From positions 12,846,400-12,910,399 of the forward strand of contig OZ025211.1 in the NCBI GenBank assembly GCA_964019055.1: a DNA stretch of 64,000 nucleotides, given 5' to 3'. Below are positions 32,425-45,021 of the stretch, piece by piece. The first letter of the stretch is position 1. Every line of letters starts with the position of its first letter. The translations under genes were made by a program, and so were the position numbers. The DNA comes from Anthopleura xanthogrammica (lineage: Eukaryota; Cnidaria; Anthozoa; Actiniaria; Actiniidae). The notes under the pieces were generated by a model. The model was not told the DNA's origin. It did not search any database and worked only from the letters and a program-made list of their open reading frames with translations.

Positions 32425-32482
32425 GTAAGTATTTAGCTCCAAATTGATTTTGGCTGAAAAAGTGCAAAAATTGAATTTTTCA

Positions 32483-32682
32483 NNNNNNNNNNNNNNNNNN
32501 NNNNNNNNNNNNNNNNNNNNNNNNNNNNNNNNNNNNNNNNNNNNNNNNNNNNNNNNNNNNNNNNNNNNNNNNNNNNNNNNNNNNNNNNNNNNNNNNNNNN
32601 NNNNNNNNNNNNNNNNNNNNNNNNNNNNNNNNNNNNNNNNNNNNNNNNNNNNNNNNNNNNNNNNNNNNNNNNNNNNNNNNNN
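32483..32682. other. Assembly gap of 200 N
   Basis: Exactly 200 unknown bases, the usual size of a placeholder scaffold gap. It joins two unrelated satellites, so the true distance and even the adjacency are unknown. Frames crossing it have no meaning. Confidence 0.99.
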
Positions 32683-33002
32683 AAAATGACCTTTTTTCAG
32701 CAAAAATGCTTTTTTCTCAGCAAAACACTCTTTTTCTCACCACAAATGTGCTGTTCGCGCCCAAAATGTGCTTTTAGCAGTGAAAACGTCGTGTTATCGG
32801 CAAAAGAAAATTCTCAGCCAAAAAAAAATGTTCAGCCAAAAACACCTTTTTTCAGCAAAAATCTCATTTTCTCACCAAAAACTTCATTTTATCAGCCAAA
32901 ACGTCGTGTTTTCAGCCAATACGTTGTTTTCACCAGCAATAATGTCGTGTTTTTGGCAAAAAAGTCATCCCATCAGCAAAAAACCTCATTGTTAGGGTTA
33001 AA

Positions 33003-33944
33003 ATGACCTTTTTTCAGCAAAAATGCTTTTTTCTCAGCAAAACACTCTTTTTCTCACCACAAATGTGCTGTTCGCGCCCAAAATGTGCTTTTAGCAGTGA
33101 AAACGTCGTGTTATCGGCAAAAGAAAATTCTCAGCCAAAAAAAAATGTTCAGCAAAAAACACCTTTTTTCACCAAAAATCTCATTTTCTCACCAAAAACT
33201 TCATTTTATCAGCCAAAACGTCGTGTTTTCAGCCAATACGTTGTTTTCACCAGCAATAATGTCGTGTTTTGGCAAAAAAGTCATCCCATCAGCAAAAAAC
33301 CTCATTGTTAGGGTTAAAATGACCTTTTTTCAGCAAAAATGCTTTTTTCTCAGCAAAACACTCTTTTTCTCACCACAAATGTGCTGTTCGCGCCAAAATG
33401 TGCTTTTAGCAGTGAAAACGTCGTGTTATCGGCAAAAGAAAATTCTCAGCCAAAAAAAAATGTTCAGCAAAAACACCTTTTTTCACCAAAAATCTCATTT
33501 TCTCACCAAAAACTTCATTTTATCAGCCAAAACGTCGTGTTTTCAGCCAATACGTGTTTTCACCAGCAATAATGTCGTGTTTTTGGCAAAAAGTCATCCC
33601 ATCAGCAAAAAACCTTATTGTTAGGGTTAAAATGACCTTTTTCAGCAAAAATGCTTTTTCTCAGCAAAACACTCTTTTCTCACCACAAATGTGCTGTTCG
33701 CGCCCAAAATGTGCTTTTAGCAGTGAAAACGTCGTGTTATCGGCAAAAGAAAATTCTCAGCCAAAAAAAAATGTTCAGCAAAAACACCTTTTTTCACCAA
33801 AAATCTCATTTTCTCACCAAAAACTTCATTTTATCAGCCAAAACGTCGTGTTTTCAGCCAATACGTTGTTTTCACCAGCAATAATGTCGTGTTTTTGGCA
33901 AAAAAGTCATCCCATCAGCAAAAAACCTCATTGTTAGGGTTAAA
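33003..33944 (+). repeat. Units with many single-base losses next to the gap
   Basis: Three units just right of the gap lack single bases in several homopolymers, such as GCGCCAAAA for GCGCCCAAAA, CGTGTTTTC for CGTTGTTTTC and shorter T-runs. This looks like low consensus quality near a contig end rather than biology. Confidence 0.6.
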
Positions 33945-34261
33945 ATGACCTTTTTTCAACAAAAATGCTTTTTTCTCAGCAAAACACTCTTTTTCTCACC
34001 ACAAATGTGCTGTTCGCGCCCAAAATGTGCTTTCAGCAGTGAAAACGTCGTGTTATCGGCAAAAGAAAATTCTCAGCCAAAAAAAAATGTTCAGCCAAAA
34101 ACACCTTTTTTCAGCAAAAATCTCATTTTCTCACCAAAAACTTCATTTTATCAGCCAAAACGTCGTGTTTTCAGCCAATACGTTGTTTTCACCAGCAATA
34201 ATGTCGTGTTTTTGGCAAAAAAGTCATCCCATCAGCAAAAAACCTCATTGTTAGGGTTAAA

Positions 34262-34578
34262 ATGACCTTTTTTCAGCAAAAATGCTTTTTTCTCAGCAAA
34301 ACACTCTTTTTCTCACCACAAATGTGCTGTTCGCGCCCAAAATGTGCTTTTAGCAGTGAAAACGTCGTGTTATCGGCAAAAGAAAATTCTCAGCCAAAAA
34401 AAAATGTTCAGCCAAAAACACCTTTTTTCACCAAAAATCTCATTTTCTCACCAAAAACTTCATTTTATCAGCCAAAACGTCGTGTTTTCAGCCAATACGT
34501 TGTTTTCACCAGCAATAATGTCGTGTTTTTGGCAAAAAAGTCATCCCATCAGCAAAAAACCTCATTGTTAGGGTTAAA
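34262..34578 (+). repeat. Representative 317-bp unit: 16 monomers of ~20 bp
   Basis: The unit divides into monomers of 18, 21, 21, 20, 20, 20, 20, 15, 20, 20, 20, 20, 21, 20, 21 and 20 bp (sum 317). Typical monomers are CTTTTTTCAGCAAAAATCTC-like: a T-run, CAGC or CACC, an A-run, then a short variable end such as CGTC. One monomer reads ATTGTTAGGGTTAAAATGAC and contains TTAGGG. This monomer parsing is by eye. Confidence 0.75.
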
Positions 34579-37500
34579 ATGACCTTTTTTCAGCAAAAAT
34601 GCTTTTTTCTCAGCAAAACACTCTTTTTCTCACCACAAATGTGCTGTTCGCGCCCAAAATGTGCTTTTAGCAGTGAAAACGTCGTGTTATCGGCAAAAGA
34701 AAATTCTCAGCCAAAAAAAAATGTTCAGCAAAAAACACCTTTTTTCACCAAAAATCTCATTTTCTCACCAAAAACTTCATTTTATCAGCCAAAACGTCGT
34801 GTTTTCAGCCAATACGTTGTTTTCACCAGCAATAATGTCGTGTTTTTGGCAAAAAAGTCATCCCATCAGCAAAAAACCTCATTGTTAGGGTTAAAATGAC
34901 CTTTTTTCAGCAAAAATGCTTTTTTCTCAGCAAAACACTCTTTTTCTCACCACAAATGTGCTGTTCGCGCCCAAAATGTGCTTTTAGCAGTGAAAACGTC
35001 GTGTTATCGGCAAAAGAAAATTCTCAGCCAAAAAAAAATGTTCAGCAAAAAACACCTTTTTTCACCAAAAATCTCATTTTCTCACCAAAAACTTCATTTT
35101 ATCAGCCAAAACGTCGTGTTTTCAGCCAATACGTTGTTTTCACCAGCAATAATGTCGTGTTTTTGGCAAAAAAGTCATCCCATCAGCAAAAAACCTCATT
35201 GTTAGGGTTAAAATGACCTTTTTTCAGCAAAAATGCTTTTTTCTCAGCAAAACACTCTATTTCTCACCACAAATGTGCTGTTCGCGCCCAAAATGTGCTT
35301 TTAGCAGTGAAAACGTCGTGTTATCGGCAAAAGAAAATTCTCAGCCAAAAAAAAATGTTCAGCAAAAAACACCTTTTTTCACCAAAAATCTCATTTTCTC
35401 ACCAAAAACTTCATTTTATCAGCCAAAACGTCGTGTTTTCAGCCAATACGTTGTTTTCACCAGCAATAATGTCGTGTTTTTGGCAAAAAAGTCATCCCAT
35501 CAGCAAAAAACCTTATTGTTAGGGTTAAAATGACCTTTTTTCAGCAAAAATGCTTTTTTCTCAGCAAAACACTCTTTTTCTCACCACAAATGTGCTGTTC
35601 GCGCCCAAAATGTGCTTTTAGCAGTGAAAACGTCGTGTTATCGGCAAAAGAAAATTCTCAGCCAAAAAAAAATGTTCAGCAAAAAACACCTTTTTTCACC
35701 AAAAATCTCATTTTCTCACCAAAAACTTCATTTTATCAGCCAAAACGTCGTGTTTTCAGCCAATACGTTGTTTTCACCAGCAATAATGTCGTGTTTTTGG
35801 CAAAAAAGTCATCCCATCAGCAAAAAACCTCATTGTTAGGGTTAAAATGACCTTTTTTCAGCAAAAATGCTTTTTTCTCAGCAAAACACTCTTTTTCTCA
35901 CCACAAATGTGCTGTTCGCGCCCAAAATGTGCTTTTAGCAGTGAAAACGTCGTGTTATCGGCAAAAGAAAATTCTCAGCCAAAAAAAAAAATTCAGCAAA
36001 AAACATCTTTTTTCACCAAAAATCTCATTTTCTCACCAAAAACTTCATTTTATCAGCCAAAACGTCGTGTCTTCAGCCAATACGTTGTTTTCACCAGCAA
36101 TAATGTCGTGTTTTTGGCAAAAAAGTCATCCCATCAGCAAAAAACCTCATTGTTAGGGTTAAAATGACCTTTTTTCAGCAAAAATGCTTTTTTCTCAGCA
36201 AAACACTCTTTTTCTCACCACAAATGTGCTGTTCGCGCCCAAAATGTGCTTTTAGCAGTGAAAACGTCGTGTTATCGGCAAAAGAAAATTCTCAGCCAAA
36301 AAAAAATGTTCAGCAAAAAACACCTTTTTTCACCAAAAATCTCATTTTCTCACCAAAAACTTCATTTTATCAGCCAAAACGTCGTGTTTTCAGCCAATAC
36401 GTTGTTTTCACCAGCAATAATGTCGTGTTTTTGGCAAAAAAGTCATCCCATCAGCAAAAAACCTCATTGTTAGGGTTAAAATGACCTTTTTTCAGCAAAA
36501 ATGCTTTTTTCTCAGCAAAACACTCTTTTTCTCACCACAAATGTGCTGTTCGCGCCCAAAATGTGCTTTTAGCAGTGAAAACGTCGTGTTATCGGCAAAA
36601 GAAAATTCTCAGCCAAAAAAAAATGTTTAGCAAAAAACACCTTTTTTCACCAAAAATCTCATTTTCTCACCAAAAACTTCATTTTATCAGCCAAAACGTC
36701 GTGTTTTCAGCCAATACGTTGTTTTCACCAGCAATAATGTCGTGTTTTTGGCAAAAAAGTCATCCCATCAGCAAAAAACCTCATTGTTAGGGTTAAAATG
36801 ACCTTTTTTCAGCAAAAATGCTTTTTTCTCATCAAGACACTCTTTTTCTCACCACAAATGTGCTGTTCGCGCCCAAAATGTGCTTTTAGCAGTGAAAACG
36901 TCGTGTTATCGGCAAAAGAAAATTCTCAGCCAAAAAAAAATGTTCAGCAAAAAACCCCTTTTTTCACCAAAAATCTCATTTTCTCACCAAAAACTTCATT
37001 TTATCAGCCAAAACGTCGTGTTTTCAGCCAATACGTTGTTTTCACCAGCAATAATGTCGTGTTTTTGGCAAAAAAGTCATCCCATCAGCAAAAAACCTCA
37101 TTGTTAGGGTTAAAATGACCTTTTTTCAGCAAAAATGCTTTTTTCTCAGCAAAACACTCTTTTTCTCACCACAAATGTGCTGTTCGCGCCCAAAATGTGC
37201 TTTTAGCAGTGAAAACGTCGTGTTATCGGCAAAAGAAAATTCTCAGCCAAAAAAAAATGTTCAGCAAAAAACACCTTTTTTCAGCAAAAATCTCATTTTC
37301 TCACCAAAAACTTCATTTTATCAGCCAAAACGTCGTGTTTTCAGCCAATACGTTGTTTTCACCAGCAATAATGTCGTGTTTTTGGCAAAAAAGTCATCCC
37401 ATCAGCAAAAAACCTCATTGTTAGGGTTAAAATGACCTTTTTTCAGCAAAAATGCTTTTTTCTCAGCAAAACACTCTTTTTCTCACCACAAATGTGCTGT

Positions 37501-40500
37501 TCGCGCCCAAAATGTGCTTTTAGCAGTGAAAACGTCGTGTTATCGGCAAAAGAAAATTCTCAGCCAAAAAAAAATGTTCAGCCAAAAACACCTTTTTTCA
37601 CCAAAAATCTCATTTTCTCACCAAAAACTTCATTTTATCAGCCAAAACGTCGTGTTTTCAGCCAATACGTTGTTTTCACCAGCAATAATGTCGTGTTTTT
37701 GGCAAAAAAGTCATCCCATCAGCAAAAAACCTCATTGTTAGGGTTAAAATGACCTTTTTTCAGCAAAAATGCTTTTTTCTCAGCAAAACACTCTTTTTCT
37801 CACCACAAATGTGCTGTTCGCGCCCAAAATGTGCTTTTAGCAGTGAAAACGTCGTGTTATCGGCAAAAGAAAATTCTCAGCCAAAAAAAAATGTTCAGCA
37901 AAAAACACCTTTTTTCACCAAAAATCTCATTTTCTCACCAAAAACTTCATTTTATCAGCCAAAACGTCGTGTTTTCAGCCAATACGTTGTTTTCACCAGC
38001 AATAATGTCGTGTTTTTGGCAAAAAAGTCATCCCATCAGCAAAAAACCTCATTGTTAGGGTTAAAATGACCTTTTTTCAGCAAAAATGCTTTTTTCTCAG
38101 CAAAACACTCTTTTTCTCACCACAAATGTGCTGTTCGCGCCCAAAATGTGCTTTTAGCAGTGAAAACGTCGTGTTATCGGCAAAAGAAAATTCTCAGCCA
38201 AAAAAAAATGTTCAGCAAAAAACCCCTTTTTTCACCAAAAATCTCATTTTCTCACCAAAAACTTCATTTTATCAGCCAAAACGTCGTGTTTTCAGCCAAT
38301 ACGTTGTTTTCACCAGCAATAATGTCGTGTTTTTGGCAAAAAAGTCATCCCATCAGCAAAAAACCTCATTGTTAGGGTTAAAATGACCTTTTTTCAGCAA
38401 AAATGCTTTTTTCTCAGCAAAACACTCTTTTTCTCACCACAAATGTGCTGTTCGCGCCCAAAATGTGCTTTTAGCAGTGAAAACGTCGTGTTATCGGCAA
38501 AAGAAAATTCTCAGCCAAAAAAAAATGTTCAGCCAAAAACACCTTTTTTCAGCAAAAATCTCATTTTCTCACCAAAAACTTCATTTTATCAGCCAAAACG
38601 TCGTGTTTTCAGCCAATACGTTGTTTTCACCAGCAATAATGTCGTGTTTTTGGCAAAAAAGTCATCCCATCAGCAAAAAACCTCATTGTTAGGGTTAAAA
38701 TGACCTTTTTTCAGCAAAAATGCTTTTTTCTCAGCAAAACACTCTTTTTCTCACCACAAATGTGCTGTTCGCGCCCAAAATGTGCTTTTAGCAGTGAAAA
38801 CGTCGTGTTATCGGCAAAAGAAAATTCTCAGCCAAAAAAAAATGTTCAGCCAAAAACACCTTTTTTCACCAAAAATCTCATTTCCTCACCAAAAACTTCA
38901 TTTTATCAGCCAAAACGTCGTGTTTTCAGCCAATACGTTGTTTTCACCAGCAATAATGTCGTGTTTTTGGCAAAAAAGTCATCCCATCAGCAAAAAACCT
39001 CATTGTTAGGGTTAAAATGACCTTTTTTCAGCAAAAATGCTTTTTTCTCAGCAAAACACTCTTTTTCTCACCACAAATGTGCTGTTCGCGCCCAAAATGT
39101 GCTTTTAGCAGTGAAAACGTCGTGTTATCGGCAAAAGAAAATTCTCAGCCAAAAAAAAATGTTCAGCAAAAAACCCCTTTTTTCACCAAAAATCTCATTT
39201 TCTCACCAAAAACTTCATTTTATCAGCCAAAACGTCGTGTTTTCAGCCAATACGTTGTTTTCACCAGCAATAATGTCGTGTTTTTGGCAAAAAAGTCATC
39301 CCATCAGCAAAAAACCTCATTGTTAGGGTTAAAATGACCTTTTTTCAGCAAAAATGCTTTTTTCTCAGCAAAACACTCTTTTTCTCACCACAAATGTGCT
39401 GTTCGCGCCCAAAATGTGCTTTTAGCAGTGAAAACGTCGTGTTATCGGCAAAAGAAAATTCTCAGGCAAAAAAAAATGTTCAGCAAAAAACACCTTTTTT
39501 CACCAAAAATCTCATTTTCTCACCAAAAACTTCATTTTATCAGCCAAAACGTCGTGTTTTCAGCCTATACGTTGTTTTCACCAGCAATAATGTCGTGTTT
39601 TTGGCAAAAAAGTCATCCCATCAGCAAAAAACCTCATTGTTAGGGTTAAAATGACCTTTTTTTAGCAAAAAAGCTTTTTTCTCAGCAAAACACTCTTTTT
39701 CTCACCACAAATGTGCTGTTCGCGCCCAAAATGTGCTTTTAGCAGTGAAAACGTCGTGTTATCGGCAAAAGAAAATTCTCAGCCAAAAAAAAATGTTCAG
39801 CAAAAAACACCTTTTTTCACCAAAAATCTCATTTTCTCACCAAAAACTTCATTTTATCAGCCAAAACGTCGTGTTTTCAGCCAATACGTTGTTTTCACCA
39901 GCAATAATGTCGTGTTTTTGGCAAAAAAGTCATCCCATCAGCAAAAAACCTCATTGTTAGGGTTAAAATGACCTTTTTTCAGCAAAAATGCTTTTTTCTC
40001 AGCAAAACACTCTTTTTCTCACCACAAATGTGCTGTTCGCGCCCAAAATGTGCTTTTAGCAGTGAAAACGTCGTGTTATCGGCAAAAGAAAATTCTCAGC
40101 CAAAAAAAAATGTTCAGCCAAAAACACCTTTTTTCACCAAAAATCTCATTTTCTCACCAAAAACTTCATTTTATCAGCCAAAACGTCGTGTTTTCAGCCA
40201 ATACGTTGTTTTCACCAGCAATAATGTCGTGTTTTTGGCAAAAAAGTCATCCCATCAGCAAAAAACCTCATTGTTAGGGTTAAAATGACCTTTTTTCAGC
40301 AAAAATGCTTTTTTCTCAACAAAACACTCTTTTTCTCACCACAAATGTGCTGTTCGCGCCCAAAATGTGCTTTTAGCAGTGAAAACGTCGTGTTATCGGC
40401 AAAAGAAAATTCTCAGCCAAAAAAAAATGTTCAGCCAAAAACACCTTTTTTCACCAAAAATCTCATTTTCTCACCAAAAACTTCATTTTATCAGCCAAAA

Positions 40501-43500
40501 CGTCGTGTTTTCAGCCAATACGTTGTTTTCACCAGCAATAATGTCGTGTTTTTGGCAAAAAAGTCATCCCATCAGCAAAAAACCTCATTGTTAGGGTTAA
40601 AATGACCTTTTTTCAGCAAAAATGCTTTTTTCTCAGCAAAACACTCTTTTTCTCACCACAAATGTGCTGTTCGCGCCCAAAATGTGCTTTTAGCAGTGAA
40701 AACGTCGTGTTATCGGCAAAAGAAAATTCTCAGCCAAAAAAAAATGTTCAGCCAAAAACACCTTTTTTCAGCAAAAATCTCATTTTCTCACCAAAAACTT
40801 CATTTTATCAGCCAAAACGTCGTGTTTTCAGCGAATACGTTGTTTTCACCAGCAATAATGTCGTGTTTTTGGCAAAAAAGTCATCCCATCAGCAAAAAAC
40901 CTCATTGTTAGGGTTAAAATGACCTTTTTTCAGCAAAAATGCTTTTTTCTCAGCAAAACACTCTTTTTCTCACCACAAATGTGCTGTTCGCGCCCAAAAT
41001 GTGCTTTTAGCAGTGAAAACGTCGTGTTATCGGCAAAAGAAAATTCTCAGCCAAAAAAAAATGTTCAGCAAAAAACACCTTTTTTCACCAAAAATCTCAT
41101 TTTCTCACCAAAAACTTCATTTTATCAGCCAAAACGTCGTGTTTTCAGCCAATACGTTGTTTTCACCAGCAATAATGTCGTGTTTTTGGCAAAAAAGTCA
41201 TCCCATCAGCAAAAAACCTCATTGTTAGGGTTAAAATGACCTTTTTTCAGCAAAAATGCTTTTTTCTCAGCAAAACACTCTTTTTCTCACCACAAATGTG
41301 CTGTTCGCGCCCAAAATGTGCTTTTAGCAGTGAAAACGTCGTGTTATCGGCAAAAGAAAATTCTCAGCCAAAAAAAAATGTTCAGCAAAAAACACCTTTT
41401 TTCACCAAAAATCTCATTTTCTCACCAAAAACTTCATTTTATCAGCCAAAACGTCGTGTTTTCAGCCAATACGTTGTTTTCACCAGCAATAATGTCGTGT
41501 TTTTGGCAAAAAAGTCATCCCATCAGCAAAAAACCTCATTGTTAGGGTTAAAATGACCTTTTTTCAGCAAAAATGCTTTTTTCTCAGCAAAACACTCTTT
41601 TTCTCACCACAAATGTGCTGTTCGCGCCCAAAATGTGCTTTTAGCAGTGAAAACGTCGTGTTATCGGCAAAAGAAAATTCTCAGCCAAAAAAAAATGTTC
41701 AGCAAAAAACACCTTTTTTCACCAAAAATCTCATTTTCTCACCAAAAACTTCATTTTATCAGCCAAAACGTCGTGTTTTCAGCCAATACGTTGTTTTCAC
41801 CAGCAATAATGTCGTGTTTTTGGCAAAAAAGTCATCCCATCAGCAAAAAACCTCATTGTTAGGGTTAAAATGACCTTTTTTCAGCAAAAATGCTTTTTTC
41901 TCAGCAAAACCCTCTTTTTCTCACCACAAATGTGCTGTTCGCGCCCAAAATGTGCTTTTAGCAGTGAAAACGTCGTGTTATCGGCAAAAGAAAATTCTCA
42001 GCCAAAAAAAAATGTTCAGCCAAAAACACCTTTTTTCACCAAAAATCTCATTTTCTCACCAAAAACTTCATTTTATCAGCCAAAACGTCGTGTTTTCAGC
42101 CAATACGTTGTTTTCACCAGCAATAATGTCGTGTTTTTGGCAAAAAAGTCATCCCATCAGCAAAAAACCTCATTGTTAGGGTTAAAATGACCTTTTTTCA
42201 GCAAAAATGCTTTTTTCTCAGCAAAACACTCTTTTTCTCACCACAAATGTGCTGTTCGCGCCCAAAATGTGCTTTTAGCAGTGAAAACGTCGTGTTATCG
42301 GCAAAAGAAAATTCTCAGCCAAAAAAAAATGTTCAGCCAAAAACACCTTTTTTCACCAAAAATCTCATTTTCTCACCAAAAACTTCATTTTATCAGCCAA
42401 AACGTCGTGTTTTCAGCCAATACGTTGTTTTCACCAGCAATAATGTCGTGTTTTTGGCAAAAAAGTCATCCCATCAGCAAAAAACCTTATTGTTAGGGTT
42501 AAAATGACCTTTTTTCAGCAAAAATGCTTTTTTCTCAGCAAAACACTCTTTTTCTCACCACAAATGTGCTGTTGGCGCCCAAAATGTGCTTTTAGCAGTG
42601 AAAACGTCGTGTTATCGGCAAAAGAAAATTCTCAGCCAAAAAAAAATGTTCAGCCAAAAACACCTTTTTTCACCAAAAATCTCATTTTCTCACCAAAAAC
42701 TTCATTTTATCAGCCAAAACGTCGTGTTTTCAGCCAATACGTAGTTTTCACCAGCAATAATGTCGTGTTTTTGGCAAAAAAGTCATCCCATCAGCAAAAA
42801 ACCTCATTGTTAGGGTTAAAATGACCTTTTTTCAGCAAAAATGCTTTTTTCTCAGCAAAACACTCTTTTTCTCACCACAAATGTGCTGTTCGCGCCCAAA
42901 ATGTGCTTTTAGCAGTGAAAACGTCCTGTTATCGGCAAAAGAAAATTCTCAGCCAACAAAAAATTGTCAGCAAAAAACACCTTTTTTCACCAAAAATCTC
43001 ATTTTCTCACCAAAAACTTCATTTTATCAGCCAAAACGTCGTGTTTTTAGACAATGCGTTGTTTTCACCAGCAATAATGTCGTGTTTTTGGCAAAAAAGT
43101 CATCCCATCAGCAAAAAACCTCATTGTTAGGGTTAAAATGACCTATTTTCAGCAAAAATGCTTTTTTCTCAGCAAAACACTCTTTTTCTCACCACAAATG
43201 TGCTGTTCGCGCCCAAAATGTGCTTTTAGCAGTGAAAACGTCGTGTTATCGGCAAAAGAAAATTCTCAGCCAAAAAAAAATGTTCAGCCAAAAACACCTT
43301 TTTTCACCAAAAATCTCATTTTCTCACCAAAAACTTCATTTTATCAGCCAAAACGTCGTGTTTTCAGCCAATACGTTGTTTTCACCAGCAATAATGTCGT
43401 GTTTTTGGCAAAAAAAGTCATCCCATCAGCAAAAAACCTCATTGTTAGGGTTAAAATGACCTTTTTTCAGCAAAAATGCTTTTTTCTCAGCAAAACACTC

Positions 43501-44724
43501 TTTTTCTCACCACAAATGTGCTGTTCGCGCCCAAAATGTGCTTTTAGCAGTGAAAACGTCGTGTTATCGGCAAAAGAAAATTCTCAGCCAAAAAAAAAAT
43601 GTTCAGCAAAAAACACCTTTTTTCACCAAAAATCTCATTTTCTCACCAAAAACTTCATTTTATCAGCCAAAACGTCGTGTTTTCAGCCAATACGTTGTTT
43701 TCACCAGCAATAATGTCGTGTTTTTGGCAAAAAAGTCATCCCATCAGCAAAAAACCTCATTGTTAGGGTTAAAATGACCTTTTTTCAGCAAAAATGCTTT
43801 TTTCTCAGCAAAACACTCTTTTTCTCACCACAAATGTGCTGTTCGCGCCCAAAATGTGCTTTTAGCAGTGAAAACGTCGTGTTATCCCCAAAAGAAAATT
43901 CTCAGTCAAAAAAAAATGTTCAGCCAAAAACACCTTTTTTCACCAAAAATCTCATTTTCTCACCAAAAACTTCATTTTATCAGCCAAAACGTCGTGTTTT
44001 CAGCCAATACGTTGTTTTCACCAGCAATAATGTCGTGTTTTTGGCAAAAAAGTCATCCCATCAGCAAAAAACCTCATTGTTAGGGTTAAAATGACCTTTT
44101 TTCAGCAAAAATGCTTTTTTCTCAGCAAAACACTCTTTTTCTCACCACAAATGTGCTGTTCGCGCCCAAAATGTGCTTTTAGCAGTGAAAACGTCGTGTT
44201 ATCGGCAAAAGAAAATTCTCAGCCAAAAAAAAATGTTCAGCCAAAAACACCTTTTTTCACCAAAAATCTCATTTTCTCACCAAAAACTTCATTTTATCAG
44301 CCAAAACGTCGTGTTTTCAGCCAATACGTTGTTTTCACCAGCAATAATGTCGTGTTTTGGGCAAAAAAGTCATCCCATCAGCAAAAAACCTCATTGTTAG
44401 GGTTAAAATGACCTTTTTTCAGCAAAAATGCTTTTTTCTCAGCAAAACACTCTTTTTCTCACCACAAATGTGCTGTTCGCGCCCAAAATGTGCTTTTAGC
44501 AGTGAAAACGTCGTGTTATCGGCAAAAGAAAATTCTCAGCCAAAAAAAAATGTTCAGCCAAAAACACCTTTTTTCAGCAAAAATCTCATTTTCTCACCAA
44601 AAACTTCATTTTATCAGCCAAAACGTCGTGTTTTCAGCCAATACGTTGTTTTCACCAGCAATAATGTCGTGTTTTTGGCAAAAAAGTCATCCCATCAGCA
44701 AAAAACCTCATTGTTAGGGTTAAA

Positions 44725-45021
44725 ATGACCTTTTTTCAGCAAAAATGCTTTTTTCTCAGCAAAACACTCTTTTTCTCACCACAAATGTGCTGTTCGCGCC
44801 CAAAATGTGCTTTTAGCAGTGAAAACGTCGTGTTATCGGCAAAAGAAAATTCTCAGCCAAAAAAAAATGTTCAGCCAAAAACACCTTTTTTCACCAAAAA
44901 CTTCATTTTATCAGCCAAAACGTCGTGTTTTCAGCCAATACGTTGTTTTCACCAGCAATAATGTCGTGTTTTTGGCAAAAAAGTCATCCCATCAGCAAAA
45001 AACCTCATTGTTAGGGTTAAA
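44725..45021 (+). repeat. 297-bp unit lacking one 20-bp monomer
   Basis: AATCTCATTTTCTCACCAAA is missing, precisely one monomer length. The same loss occurs at 61183-61479. Confidence 0.9.

Larger units (their letters stand above)
18207..32482 (+). repeat. 177-bp tandem satellite with embedded exon-like segment (~81 copies)
   Basis: The period is exactly 177 bp from ACAGAAATCC at 18207 to the gap: 80 full units plus a partial one of 112 bp counted from the exon start. As far as I can read, units differ only by two homopolymer indels: A6 for A5 near 29271-29276, and GGG for GGGG near 32315. Each unit is 54 bp exon-like plus 123 bp intron-like. The left edge is abrupt, with only ACAG shared between unique DNA and the unit. 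The right edge is not seen. Confidence 0.97.

Noticed and set aside
18207..32482. CRISPR-like array
   Set aside because: The repeats are 177 bp with no variable spacers, in eukaryotic DNA with splice signals.
32389..32703. Frames spanning the N gap
   Set aside because: They translate unknown bases and have no meaning.
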